The notes under the pieces: generated by a model
The model's input: only the letters and a program-made list of their open reading frames with translations
Told to the model about the DNA's origin: nothing
The model's database searches: none
Program-made: the position numbers and the translations under genes
In this document: piece after piece, positions 25,718 through 34,829 of the stretch
How the letters are laid out: every line of letters starts with the position of its first letter
How positions within the stretch are numbered: the stretch's first letter is position 1
NCBI GenBank assembly: GCA_964539515.1
Contig: CAZIJO010000038.1
Span: 1 to 34,829, forward strand
DNA: 34,829 nucleotides
From: JADLHS01 sp964539515
Lineage (GTDB): Bacteria; Verrucomicrobiota; Verrucomicrobiia; Limisphaerales; JADLHS01
Direction: 5' to 3'

Positions 25718-25830
25718 TGCGCTGCAGCGCCTATGAGGGTTGTCAACAGGGTTGTGGGGTTGAAGTAAAAGTTTTTTTGCGTGCGGGGTTCGTCGCGCGG
25801 AGCGCAACGGAGTGAAGCGGAGGCGTGCGC
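25718..25830 (+). repeat. 113-bp direct repeat, copy A
   Basis: This starts TGCGCTGCAGCGCCTATGAG and runs through a T7 tract to a GCGGAGCGCAACGGAGTGAA segment. The second copy is at 27069-27180. The copies differ at about 5 positions and one single-base gap. The palindrome GCGCTGCAGCGC lies at its left end. Confidence 0.9.
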
Positions 25831-25997
25831 GTTAGCGGCGCTGCCCGCAGCGGGCTTGTCGCGCGTGGGGGTGCGGGTTAGGGTGGCGGGCGTCATGATG
25901 AGTATGAGGATGTATTCTTTCATAAACGTGATGGTTGATGCTTGGAACTACGTTCCCCGCGTGGCCCCTCGCGGTGCCGCGTTCAGCCCATCATGAC

Positions 25998-26101
25998 ATC
26001 TAACCGCGGCCCCGCTTGGCAGTTGAGCGGTTCAGATGATTTGTCAGCGACTGTTGCAGCCGACCGGGCGTTTCCGGCGGCGGTCCCTGAGCTCGTTGGG
26101 C
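25998..26101. other. attC-like site 2 (tentative)
   Basis: ATCTAAC at 25998-26004 fits RYYYAAC, and GTTGGGC at 26095-26101 fits GTTRRRY; the pair can form the outer stem with wobble pairs. The next gene's ATG is only 2 bases after GTTGGGC, as in integron cassettes. Within it, ATCTAACCGC pairs with GCGGTTCAGAT (26027-26037) with one bulged C. It is a candidate only. Confidence 0.3.
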
Positions 26102-26103
26102 TT

Positions 26104-26487
26104 ATGCGCACCACCACCATTCTTGCGGCGCTGACTCTCGCACTGACAGCGTCGGTTTTGCTCTCACCCGCCGCGGAGAAGGAGAGGTTTACTGTGACCA
26201 TCGCTCCAAACGCCAAGCTGGATGCGTCATTTCATCGGAAGGTGAAGACGAAAGACAGGGGATGGAAGGTGTTCATCAAGTTCACAAACAAGACGGACAA
26301 GCCGATTCGGAGCATTGCGACTGACTACCAGTTGCGGGAGGGTGTTTGGATTATCTTGGATAGTCGCACACAGACATGGAAGAGTGAGCCGTTGCTAGTG
26401 CCGCGACAGAGCGCGGTTTTCGGCTGGATAGATGGCGTGCCGAGTTCGGTTGATTCCATCCACATTGGTGAGTTCGAAATTGAATAA
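26104..26487 (+). CDS. Small secreted protein of unknown function
   Basis: The protein has 127 residues. ATG 26104 gives a signal peptide (MRTTTILAALTLALTASVLL, cleavage probably after SPAA). The mature part is beta-rich (RFTVTIAPNAKLDASFHRKV, WKVFIKFTNKTDKPIRSIA, then SVDSIHIGEFEIE) and may be a small beta-sandwich; no family is recognised. The longer in-frame ATG at 25942 would cover the attC-like segment and is rejected. The stop TAA is directly followed by GCCTAAT, one base from an attC-type core (GCCTAAC). The gene lies between the two copies of the 113-bp direct repeat. Confidence 0.65.
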   Translation: MRTTTILAALTLALTASVLLSPAAEKERFTVTIAPNAKLDASFHRKVKTKDRGWKVFIKFTNKTDKPIRSIATDYQLREGVWIILDSRTQTWKSEPLLVPRQSAVFGWIDGVPSSVDSIHIGEFEIE

Positions 26488-26594
26488 GCCTAATCGCCAA
26501 AGGATGGAAATGACCGGAGCGTCCTGGCCCGTCGGGGCGGGAAAACCAAGAGACACGGATAGTGAAAACCTACGGCCGACACCATCCGAATCGG

Positions 26595-26614
26595 GCCGCG
26601 AAACTTTTCGCGGC
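26595..26614. repeat. Perfect 9-bp hairpin
   Basis: GCCGCGAAACTTTTCGCGGC is a perfect inverted repeat with a 2-nt loop, upstream of the next orphan gene. A similar but less perfect structure (CCGGAAAGTTTCCCGG) occurs at 27195-27210 beyond that gene. It has no T-tract. Confidence 0.7.
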
Positions 26615-26711
26615 GGCGAAGTTATTCAAGGTGTGCCGCACCGGCGTTACGGAGGGGCCGCGTGCAGCCCCAGAAAAAAATCGGATTACCGATATTTGGG
26701 GGTTTTGCGTG

Positions 26712-27053
26712 ATGCGTCGCCGGTGGATAATTGCAGCGGTGGTGGTTTGCGTGATTGCCCTCCCATTTGTGTCGCTGCGTGTGTCGACAGTTCGCGCGAT
26801 TGCTCGCATTGAGGCGTTGCAAGGACGCACTGGTGATTTTGCTGACCTCACGAAGACGATCCGCACCAGATACAGCACTGTGGATTCGCTGAAGGGTTTG
26901 GAGCGTGCCCGAACCGTGATGGGATTGGACAGCGTTACGAATTTTTCGGTCGTTCGCTTCAATGGGGAGGGATTGCCTTACTACTACGGCTATGTAGCCT
27001 ATGACACGAACAAACAGCAGGTCGTCAGAGCGGTAGTTGATCAGTTATGGTGA
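26712..27053 (+). CDS. Small membrane-anchored protein of unknown function
   Basis: The protein has 113 residues. ATG 26712 (MRRRWIIAAVVVCVIALPFV) starts an N-terminal membrane anchor or uncleaved signal. The rest is hydrophilic (IARIEALQGRTGDFADLTKT, then VRFNGEGLPYYYGYVAYDTN) and is predicted to be outside the cytoplasm. I do not recognise the family. A longer frame from 26562 runs through the hairpin at 26595 and is rejected. Copy B of the direct repeat begins 15 bp after the stop. Codon and base composition are less GC-rich than in the flanking core genes, which suits an acquired gene. Confidence 0.6.
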   Translation: MRRRWIIAAVVVCVIALPFVSLRVSTVRAIARIEALQGRTGDFADLTKTIRTRYSTVDSLKGLERARTVMGLDSVTNFSVVRFNGEGLPYYYGYVAYDTNKQQVVRAVVDQLW

Positions 27054-27372
27054 GGACGGCAAACAAGTGCGCTGCAGCGCCTATGAGGGTTGTCAACAGG
27101 GTTGTGGGGTTGAAGTAGAAGTTTTTTTCGTGCGGGGTGCGTCACGCGGAGCGCAACGGAGTGAAGCGAAGGCGCGCGCGGGAGCGATGCGGCCCCGGAA
27201 AGTTTCCCGGCCGGGCCGGTCCGTGCCGTCGGCGTCCAGTCACTTCCGCTTCAAAGCCTTTTTTCCTGGGGTTCGTTTCCCTGGGGGTGTGGCGGGAGGC
27301 GTTGCGAACCAATTCCGGCCCATGAGAATTATCTTGAGTGCCGGGCGCGGGCGGGCTTCACTTTCCGCCGGT
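27054..27372. other. Intergenic stretch with direct-repeat copy B, upstream of tRNA-Ser
   Basis: This 319-bp stretch has no supported gene. It holds copy B of the direct repeat and the CCGGAAAGTTTCCCGG palindrome at 27195-27210. The part just before the tRNA should carry its promoter, but no clear boxes were found. Confidence 0.6.
27069..27180 (+). repeat. 113-bp direct repeat, copy B
   Basis: This is the second copy of the repeat at 25718-25830, in the same orientation, 1351 bp away. Between the copies lie two short orphan genes. It begins 15 bp after the stop of the second of them. Confidence 0.9.
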
Positions 27373-28165
<793 letters not shown>

Positions 28166-28819
28166 TCAGCGGGGAGCATCTCGGCCGAACATCTTCATCA
28201 CCGCTTCCGTTCGGGTTCGAACATGGAGCTTGTCGTAGATTCGGTGAAGATGGGTTCGCACCGTCTCCACGCTGAGGTCGAGTTGATCGGCGATTTCCTT
28301 GTAGAGAAAGCCCTTGGCGAGCAATTGTATGATCTGCTGTTCACGCGGAGTCAATGGGGTGTCGGCTTGGTCGGTCTCCGCCGGACGCTGAAAAGCTTCA
28401 ACTACGCGGCGCGCAATCTGCGAAGACATCGGCGAGCCGCCCCGGTGTAATTCAGCGATCGCTTCGAGTAGCTTGTCGGGGGGCGTCTGCTTAAGGAGAT
28501 AGCCGGAGGCACCAGCCGTCAAGGATTGGAAAATCCGATCGTGATCCTCAAACACCGTCAGCATCGAGATCTGCAACCGCGGCTGCTGCTTTTTTAGCAG
28601 GCGAATGCACTCTATGCCCGACATGCCAGGCAAATGGATGTCCATCAGGACAACGTCTGGCGACAGTGGCAGCAGTTGCGTCAAGGCCTCCTCGGCGCTC
28701 GCACAGGCGGCCACGCACTCGAAGCCTTGAGCCGCCCCGACCTGCAAAGCGAGGCCTTCCCGGACTTGCGAATCATCTTCGACCAGCGCAACGCGGATGG
28801 TTCCGGGAGTAGTAATCAT
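28166..28819 (-). CDS. NarL/FixJ-type response regulator
   Basis: The protein has 217 residues, starting MITTPGTIRVALVEDD at complement(28817-28819); AGGATG about 9 bases upstream is one of the few good Shine-Dalgarno-like sites in the window. The receiver domain has acidic residues E14-D16, phospho-acceptor D60 (VVLMDIHLPG), T88 (SMLTVF) and K110 (YLLKQ). The C-terminal LuxR-type helix-turn-helix spans about 154-200 (LTPREQQIIQLLAKGFLYKE, then LSVETVRTHLHRIYDKLHV). A transcription factor is expected. The partner kinase gene lies 61 bp upstream on the same strand. The target genes cannot be read from the sequence; nearby carbohydrate or protease genes are possible targets. Confidence 0.96.
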   Translation of the reverse strand: MITTPGTIRVALVEDDSQVREGLALQVGAAQGFECVAACASAEEALTQLLPLSPDVVLMDIHLPGMSGIECIRLLKKQQPRLQISMLTVFEDHDRIFQSLTAGASGYLLKQTPPDKLLEAIAELHRGGSPMSSQIARRVVEAFQRPAETDQADTPLTPREQQIIQLLAKGFLYKEIADQLDLSVETVRTHLHRIYDKLHVRTRTEAVMKMFGRDAPR

Positions 28820-28880
28820 TGAAGGTTCATCCTGTTCGCCCCAAAAGCACGCGGATAGTCCCACAAACGTTGTAGTGGCT

Positions 28881-31800
28881 TCATAGCTTGCTTTTGGCGG
28901 CTGGCAAGGGCGCTCGAATTTGGATGCGGGTGCCTTGACCGCAAGCGCTCCGAAGGTCGAAGCTCCCGCCGAGGTCGGCCATCCGCCGCTGCATGTTGCC
29001 CAAACCATTGCCGGCGCCGGTTCGGGTTTTGAGATCAAAGCCACGGCCGTTATCCTCAATGTGAATCGTCAGTTCGGAGGACTCGGCTGTGAGGCGAAGC
29101 TGCATTTCGGTGGCATCGGAATGTTTCACGAGATTGTGCAAGGCTTCCGTTACCACCAGCATCACGTTGCGCCGGAAAGTTGCTGAAATCTGGCAGTCCG
29201 TCGTTATTGGTTCAATCTGGAAGCGCGCCTGAATTGGCAACCCTTCGAACTGTTTGGCGGCCTGCTCGCGCAAATAGACCGCCAGGTTTTCAAGCGTATC
29301 ATGCCGAGGATTAATGACCCAGATCAGTTCGCTCATGCGGGAAGTTACGTCCCTGGCGGCTTGGGTGATGCGGTCGAGTGTCGCTCGATTCTGCAGCCCA
29401 TTCGCCGCTTGACCCTTGGCGGTTTCACCGAGCGTGACGATCCGCGTCAGCGCGGCGCCCAGTTCGTCGTGCATGTCGGCCGCGATTCGTGTCTTCTCTG
29501 CCGTGAGTTCCTCCTTATGGCTCAACTCCTGGATCCGCTGCAGCGCCCGCACGCGCTGCCGATGCAATACTAATGCGATTCCGGTGATCAGCGTCGTAAG
29601 GCCGACATAAAAAAGTTTGGTTTCCCACAGGTAAGGTGCAATGACAAAACCCAGTGTCGTTGCCTCCTCATTCCAGATGCCGTGTGCGTTGGCCGCCTGG
29701 ACGCGGAACCGGTAGGCCCCGGGGCGCAGGTTCGTGTAGAAGCCGAGTCGCAAATCAGATTCGGGCGACCAGTCCGAATCATAACTATCCAGCCGGTGAC
29801 GGAACCGGACACTATCCGCTGCCACCAGGCTCGTCGCCGTAAAATGGAATTCGATTTGTTTGCCCGAACCCGGCGGCAAGCGCACCCCGCTCGCTGTCTC
29901 GTCTTCGGGAGTGAGGGTGGCCACAGGGCGAGTGACCGGGAATTCCTTTCGATTCACCACAAGGCGTTCGATAATCGTTGGCAAAGGTTTGGTATCCAAA
30001 CGGGTCCGTCGCGGGTCGAACGTCGCAAGGCCGCGTCGTGTCGCCACCCAAATATGGCCATCCGGCGTTTTCGCCATGGTCGGGTGGTGGAGACTGGAAC
30101 ATTCAGGTGTCAGTAAGCCGTCCCTTGTGCCCAGTGTGAGACTCTGAACCCGACTCAACCGCCCCGCGAAGAACTCCTCCAACTCCTGCCGGACAATTCG
30201 GTGGATGCCGCGTTTGCCACTGATCCAGAAGTTGCCGAAATCATCCTCGATGAGGTCCAACAAGACGTCTTTCGGCAGTCCCTCTTTCTCGCTTATGTTC
30301 TGAAACCGATTGCCGATGTGCCGGCTCAAGCTCCCTTCCGCCACAATCCAGAGTGCGCCGGAATCGTCCCGATGCACCGGCACACAATGATTTCCGGGCA
30401 GTCCAGCCTTTTCCGTGAAGGCTTCCACGCGCCCGGTGCTCACATGAAACAGACCGTTCGCCAATGACCCCATCCAAATCGAACCGTCACTATCTTCGAC
30501 CAAACCCAACGGAAAAATCTTCGGCAATTCTTTGCCAACCTCGTAGCGGCCGAACGCCGGTTTAGTGCTCGCTGGATCCGGCACCCAATTCTCAGGATTC
30601 AAGCTGACCAGCCGGTCCGGCTTGAGCCACGTTAGTCCCCGTTCGCAGGCGACCCACAAAGTTCCGTCATTTGCAAATCGGAGGCTATTGGGATCCTGCC
30701 ACTCCAGTCCGAGGGAAACTTTTAGTTTAAGTGGCCCTGCGCTGTCTCTCCGCAGTGCGTCCGGTCCAAATTGCGCCATGCCAAACCAGGGCTGGCCTTG
30801 TCGGTCGCTGGCGATTGCCCTGATTGCACCGGTCCTATGCTGGGTCCATTCGCCATTTTGCCGATGGCTTAGACCATCCGTGGTCGCCACCCAAAGCCCG
30901 CCCTCGGGCGTAGCACTCACGGAGCGAACATCATTCCCCATCAATCCATCCTGCGTGGTGAAGACCCGGATCAAACGTTCCTGGACAAAATGCAATCCGT
31001 CTTCCTCGGTGCCGAACCACACACCACCCTCGCGGTTGGCGCACAGGCAGGTAATTTCTGGACCTGGCGCTTGATCCGCGATCTTGATCTTCTCCAACCG
31101 ATCGCCGCGCACTCGGGCCAAATCATAAGAGACCCCCAGCCACACATCATCTCCCGCCGGGCCATTCCAACGTGCCGCCCACGGACGCGCAAATTTGGAA
31201 TCCCACAGCCAGTTGAACACGGGTCCATCCCCGCCCATCCTAACCTCCGCCCACCAGTGGGTGCTTTCGACGGCATCCCTCCGCGCAAGAAGGTGGACAC
31301 CCGGAGACAGCGCAGCGTTGCTTGTCAGTCGCACCGTTGGCGGCTCGTGGTCAACCGTTCCGACGACCGTGGTCGCTGGCGAAAGCCCATCCCAAAAATG
31401 CATCTGCTGCGGTTGCTCTGTCGCCATCCAAACGCCGTTGGTGACCACGACCAGCCGCCGTATGTGTCCGGGCACGACGACTTCAGCGCTCGACGTTCCT
31501 GAGTCAGGATGATACCGCCGCAACCAGCAGGGGCCGCGGGGCACGAACGCGTTAAATCCGGCAACCCAGACCGAGCCGTCGCCCGCTGGTTCGGCCTGCA
31601 AAACGAACCGCTGCGGCAGACCATTCGTAAACGCAATAAACTCCCGGTCACGAATTCGAAGCAACCCGCCGAAAATACCAGCCCAGATGGTTCCATCCGC
31701 GTCCTCGGACAGACTCCAAACCGTCTGTCCGATCGCTTTCAGGGCCGGAGTATTCTCGGCCGTAAAAGCCCGGAACTGACGGCCGTCGAATCGAGCCAAG

Positions 31801-32714
31801 CCCTCCTCGGTGCCTACCCACAGGTAACCGTTTCGCGCCTGCAATACCGCTTTCACAATGTTGCCCGGCAAACCGTCCTCCGTGGTAAAACGTCGATGGG
31901 TCCAGTTCTGGGTTGGTGCTCGGACTACGTTGGTTAAAACCTCGGTGGCGACCGCCTTGGTTGTCCCCGCCAGCCGCGCGATCGTGTTTCGCGCCGGTCG
32001 CTTCGGAAGACCCACCGCCTGGAGCCTCTGGACTTCCCCATCCGCGAGCACGCGGTCGAAAGCGCAGAGATCGCGCAGGCGACCAAAAAACTCCTGTTCA
32101 CTTCGATGATCTCCAACTGTCAACCAGCGGGCCTGTTTAGGCCAGAAGTGGGGTGCCCGCCCGTCGAGCAAGCGGATGCCATCCAACCAGACGACGCTCG
32201 TACCGTCGGCCCGGCGGGCGATGGCGACGTGGTGCCACGCCTCGTGAGACAATCGAACCCGCTCAATCCGATCCCGCTCGTCCACCGGCTCGTGGCCGAC
32301 CACAAAGTCGAAAGGTGTGGCCCCGGTTTGAAAGTACCATTCGCCCTCGATCGATTCCTGTCCGATCAGCCGCGAATACGGATTTGGCCTGGGCCAGACC
32401 CAGAACGCCAGCGTGAAGACCTCGTTGGTAATCGCCGGCTGCAATCGGACCCAACTGGTGTGCCGGTCAAAGGCCGTCTCATCGTCCGCTCCCGTTGCCA
32501 CTGGTGGTAGCACCCCCATCACCACGCCCTCCTGGCCCGTGACCTCATCGCGCACATCAAAGAGATTCGGCCACCAGCGAATCAAGCCATTGGTCACCGG
32601 CAATTGGAATTGCGGAGCGGGGATTGGTTGGGCGTTCAGGAACGTGCAATACCAGCTCAAGCAGAAGAACTGCGTTGCCAGAGACCACATTTTCGTAACC
32701 CCGCGCTCAGCCAT
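28881..32714 (-). CDS. Large hybrid sensor histidine kinase: LamG lectin-like domain, Reg_prop beta-propeller, Y_Y_Y, HisKA_3, HATPase
   Basis: The protein has 1277 residues. The start could be 32714 or the Met at 32690, which begins the signal peptide (MWSLATQFFCLSWYCTFLNA). Residues about 40-240 look like a LamG/concanavalin-type domain (FTLAFWVWPRPNPYSRLIGQ, then HHVAIARRADGTSVVWLDG). From about 275 to 850 there are two-component-regulator propeller repeats (FTTEDGLPGNIVKAVLQARN, then GYLWVGTEEGLARFDG). The Y_Y_Y domain ends near 1020 (LRPGAYRFRVQAANAHGIW), followed by one membrane segment (about 1035-1055). The dimerisation helix carries the phospho-acceptor H1082 (RIAADMHDELGAAL). The ATPase domain has N box TEALHNLVKHSD, G1 DNGRGFD and G2 GNGLGNM. 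Sensors of this type detect oligosaccharides in Bacteroidota; an N-terminal lectin-like domain is an uncommon addition. Confidence 0.95.
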   Translation of the reverse strand: MAERGVTKMWSLATQFFCLSWYCTFLNAQPIPAPQFQLPVTNGLIRWWPNLFDVRDEVTGQEGVVMGVLPPVATGADDETAFDRHTSWVRLQPAITNEVFTLAFWVWPRPNPYSRLIGQESIEGEWYFQTGATPFDFVVGHEPVDERDRIERVRLSHEAWHHVAIARRADGTSVVWLDGIRLLDGRAPHFWPKQARWLTVGDHRSEQEFFGRLRDLCAFDRVLADGEVQRLQAVGLPKRPARNTIARLAGTTKAVATEVLTNVVRAPTQNWTHRRFTTEDGLPGNIVKAVLQARNGYLWVGTEEGLARFDGRQFRAFTAENTPALKAIGQTVWSLSEDADGTIWAGIFGGLLRIRDREFIAFTNGLPQRFVLQAEPAGDGSVWVAGFNAFVPRGPCWLRRYHPDSGTSSAEVVVPGHIRRLVVVTNGVWMATEQPQQMHFWDGLSPATTVVGTVDHEPPTVRLTSNAALSPGVHLLARRDAVESTHWWAEVRMGGDGPVFNWLWDSKFARPWAARWNGPAGDDVWLGVSYDLARVRGDRLEKIKIADQAPGPEITCLCANREGGVWFGTEEDGLHFVQERLIRVFTTQDGLMGNDVRSVSATPEGGLWVATTDGLSHRQNGEWTQHRTGAIRAIASDRQGQPWFGMAQFGPDALRRDSAGPLKLKVSLGLEWQDPNSLRFANDGTLWVACERGLTWLKPDRLVSLNPENWVPDPASTKPAFGRYEVGKELPKIFPLGLVEDSDGSIWMGSLANGLFHVSTGRVEAFTEKAGLPGNHCVPVHRDDSGALWIVAEGSLSRHIGNRFQNISEKEGLPKDVLLDLIEDDFGNFWISGKRGIHRIVRQELEEFFAGRLSRVQSLTLGTRDGLLTPECSSLHHPTMAKTPDGHIWVATRRGLATFDPRRTRLDTKPLPTIIERLVVNRKEFPVTRPVATLTPEDETASGVRLPPGSGKQIEFHFTATSLVAADSVRFRHRLDSYDSDWSPESDLRLGFYTNLRPGAYRFRVQAANAHGIWNEEATTLGFVIAPYLWETKLFYVGLTTLITGIALVLHRQRVRALQRIQELSHKEELTAEKTRIAADMHDELGAALTRIVTLGETAKGQAANGLQNRATLDRITQAARDVTSRMSELIWVINPRHDTLENLAVYLREQAAKQFEGLPIQARFQIEPITTDCQISATFRRNVMLVVTEALHNLVKHSDATEMQLRLTAESSELTIHIEDNGRGFDLKTRTGAGNGLGNMQRRMADLGGSFDLRSACGQGTRIQIRAPLPAAKSKL

Positions 32715-33461
32715 GAGCGGAGACTAGGTTGCTCTCGTGCGAAGCGGCAAGACGGATCCGCCAATGAATATTAAAAAAGATAAGGCCGTGAAACCTGAAA
32801 TGACCCGCAGCATCGATCACTCGGGGGAAGTGCATGGTTCAATTGGTAAGTGAGCGTGGCAGCTATTGAAACCGTACCCGGAACTGGAGATTTCTTGGCC
32901 GTTTCGCTTGGTGGCGGTTAATTCAGGTCGCCTGTGGACGGCTGTAAAACTTGGATACGACGACATCTCTGCGGGGGCGATCCGCAATACCATATACAAC
33001 GTTTATGGGACTACCCAGGCTCCGAACGATTCTGGTAGGGTCTCGGCAATGTGCCTGAGCAGTCATTTGCAGTTGCGAAACGATGAATCTGGGTGCGCGC
33101 CATTGATGAAAACATTCAAGACCGGCGCGCCGCAATTCATCGCCCGAAAGCAAGTTCAAGATTTGAGGCTGACATCACTCTCGGATCTGTCTTCGGAGCG
33201 CAGCATTCATACCGCTCCCGCGGGCACAGGGCTTGGATTCATGAAGGGGCATGAAGGCAACGCTCCGATATTAGCGACGGCCAGTGAGACCCGAGTTCGG
33301 CGAGTTTTCTTCAACCTCGGCTTACTTCTCTTGAAAGATTCTCCCGCGGCTTGCGATTACGTCTTCGTGCCAGAACTAACATGAGTGATGACTGGCGATG
33401 AATTTCCTCGTTCTCGCCCTTCAGACCGAACCGTGCAACGTCAATAATCCAAATGCTCAAG
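32715..33461. other. 747-bp stretch between kinase and carboxypeptidase genes, no confident gene
   Basis: The stretch must contain the divergent promoters of the kinase operon and possibly of the carboxypeptidase; no clear boxes were found. A 172-codon plus-strand frame from 32866 to 33384 has no recognisable domain, no signal peptide and an uneven composition. Its C-terminal end (RVRRVFFNLGLLLLKDSPA) has some protein-like character. I leave it as unassigned rather than calling a gene. An AT-rich patch lies at about 32765-32790. Confidence 0.5.
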
Positions 33462-34829
33462 ATGACTAAAACCAACCATCAAACCATGCTTCCGATGAAA
33501 CCCCAAAACTTCGACGACGACCGATGCTTATACGCGCGGAGCGTTAAAAAGCAAATTTCCCTCAGTTTCTCACTCAAAGCCCTGTGGGGATTGTTGGCAG
33601 CGGTGCTGTTCAGTGTCTCGCTGAACCCACTGCCGGCCCAGGCGCAAATTAAGCCGGTAAAATATAGCCACGTGCGGGTCCATATCACGAGCCAGAGTGA
33701 CCTTCTCCCTTTGGCACAGGCCGGTTTGGCCCTGGACCACATTGACTACCAGGGCAGCTACTTCGACGCCGTCCTGAACGACAATGAAGTGGCGATTCTA
33801 AGGATTTTGGGGCAGCGCCACAGCGTGCTGGTTGACGATATGGAAGCAGCCTATCGGAAGCGGCCCAAGTTGAGTGCCACCGAGTTGAACACGCTGCAAG
33901 CGCAGATGAGTGTCCTCTACGCGACGCCCAGCAATTTTCATCTGGGCAGCATGGGCGGCTTCCTCACGCTGGACGAAGTGGGCAGCGAACTCAACGCCAT
34001 GCGCGCAGCGTATCCGAACCTTATTACCGTGCGACAGTCGATTGGGCCTACGGTTGAAGGCCGCGAGATTTGGGTGGTGAAAATCTCTGACAATCCGGAC
34101 GTGGAGGAAGATGAAATGGAGGTTTTGTACACCGGCCTCCATCACGCTCGCGAACCGCAAAGTATGATGACGTTGATCTATTTCATGTGGTACCTCTTGG
34201 AAAACTACGGCGTGGACCAGGCCGTGAAGGATTTGGTGGATAGCCGCGAGCTTTTCTTCGTGCCTGTGTTAAATCCGGATGGGTACGCCTATAATCAGCA
34301 GACCAATCCGACCGGCGGCGGTTTGTGGCGCAAGAACCGGCGCAACAACGGAAACGGCACCTACGGTGTGGATCTGAATCGCAACTACGGCTACGGCTGG
34401 GGTTATGACAACACCGGCTCCAGCCCCACCCCCTCGAGTGAGACCTACCGTGGCACCGCGGCCTTTTCAGAACCCGAGACACTGGCTATACGAAACCTTG
34501 CCCTCAATCGCGTTTTCACGACGGCCATCAACTATCATGCGCACGGGAACTGGTGGATCATTCCCTGGGGTTACAAGGCCAACATTTACACGCCGGACCA
34601 CCCACTCTTTCTGGCTTGGTGCCAGGACATGACGCAATTCAACCAATATGTCTTTGGCATGGGTATTCAAACGGTCGGTTATTTGGTCAACGGCGGCTCG
34701 GATGATTGGTTCTACGGCGACCAGATCAACAAGGCCAAGGTCTATAGTTTCACGCCGGAAGTCGGCTCAAGCACCGACGGTTTTTGGCCCAGCCCGGACC
34801 GCATCATTCCACTGGCGGCTGAAAACGTT
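33462..34829 (+). CDS. Secreted zinc carboxypeptidase, M14 family (3' end beyond window)
   Basis: There are 456 codons before the right edge and no stop. ATG 33462 is chosen (MTKTNHQTMLPMKPQNFDDD), with further in-frame Mets at 33486 and 33495. A hydrophobic signal (LKALWGLLAAVLFSVSLNPL) follows and PAQA is a likely cleavage site. The peptidase domain starts about residue 170. Zinc ligands are in HHAREP (HxxE), the substrate-binding motif is VDLNRNYGYGW, the second zinc His is in INYHAHGNWW, and the catalytic Glu is in FTPEVG. The region around residues 60-150 may be a propeptide. The protein would trim C-terminal residues from peptides outside the cytoplasm. Its right-hand domains cannot be seen. 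Confidence 0.93.
   Translation, partial: MTKTNHQTMLPMKPQNFDDDRCLYARSVKKQISLSFSLKALWGLLAAVLFSVSLNPLPAQAQIKPVKYSHVRVHITSQSDLLPLAQAGLALDHIDYQGSYFDAVLNDNEVAILRILGQRHSVLVDDMEAAYRKRPKLSATELNTLQAQMSVLYATPSNFHLGSMGGFLTLDEVGSELNAMRAAYPNLITVRQSIGPTVEGREIWVVKISDNPDVEEDEMEVLYTGLHHAREPQSMMTLIYFMWYLLENYGVDQAVKDLVDSRELFFVPVLNPDGYAYNQQTNPTGGGLWRKNRRNNGNGTYGVDLNRNYGYGWGYDNTGSSPTPSSETYRGTAAFSEPETLAIRNLALNRVFTTAINYHAHGNWWIIPWGYKANIYTPDHPLFLAWCQDMTQFNQYVFGMGIQTVGYLVNGGSDDWFYGDQINKAKVYSFTPEVGSSTDGFWPSPDRIIPLAAENV

Larger units (their letters stand above)
25611..26103. other. Repeat-rich intergenic stretch between orphan genes
   Basis: No gene is firmly supported in these 493 bp. It contains the attC-like segment 25615-25680, copy A of the 113-bp direct repeat at 25718-25830, a small palindrome GCCCGCAGCGGGC near 25843, and the attC-like segment 25998-26101. 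A 33-codon frame from ATG 25895 (MMSMRMYSFINVMVDAW) ends at 25996, just before ATCTAAC. It may be a degraded cassette gene, but nothing identifies it. Confidence 0.5.

Noticed and set aside
32866..33384. 172-codon frame between the kinase and the carboxypeptidase
   Set aside because: It has no domain, signal or start context and an uneven composition; kept only as a note in the intergenic entry.

Overview
The window reads as a high-GC chromosomal segment of a Verrucomicrobiota bacterium, probably close to Pedosphaera/Limisphaerales; this is inferred from content, not from a marker gene. The pointers are a large periplasmic-propeller sensor kinase, PVC-style glycoside hydrolases, a 23S-rRNA-intervening-sequence-type four-helix-bundle gene, almost no Shine-Dalgarno sequences before confident starts, and many short intergenic repeats.

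Layout. (1) 1-584 (-): N-terminal part of a MoxR AAA+ ATPase running off the left edge. (2) 777-3563 (+): secreted GH78 alpha-L-rhamnosidase. (3) 6688-3590 (-): four tightly packed genes, namely a secreted protein of unknown function, a secreted secretin-N/STN-like protein, an ECF sigma factor and a one-TM probable anti-sigma protein; the last three overlap stop-to-start. (4) 6917-10229 (+): a secreted alpha-glucuronidase-like protein and an HpcH/HpaI aldolase with a complete active-site set. With the rhamnosidase they suggest use of rhamnose- or uronate-containing glycans. (5) 12623-10236 (-): a secreted fusion of a beta-lactamase-fold serine hydrolase and a DUF1343/NamZ exo-muramidase. (6) 12991-23965 (+): an export-type ABC cluster (Bat-like membrane protein, ATPase, and three permeases that each carry the ABC-2 motif twice), interrupted by a four-helix-bundle gene, a YhbY RNA-binding protein and a PI-PLC-like lipoprotein. 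(7) 25052-24126 (-): a PlsC-type acyltransferase. (8) About 25.25-27.5 kb: an accessory strip of short orphan genes, a 113-bp direct repeat, attC-like motifs and a tRNA-Ser(GCU). (9) 32714-28166 (-): a 1277-residue LamG/propeller/Y_Y_Y sensor kinase and its NarL-type response regulator. (10) 33462 to the right edge (+): a secreted M14 zinc carboxypeptidase, incomplete.

The most distinctive structures are three intergenic elements built of tandem 6- or 7-nt units in inverted pairs. One of them encloses the four-helix-bundle gene exactly, and two end 4-7 nt before the start codons of ABC genes. Also notable are the full-length duplicated permeases (three permeases, one ATPase), the stop/start-overlapping STN-sigma-anti-sigma module, and the cassette-like strip next to the tRNA. 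All family assignments come from motifs read by eye; no database search was run.
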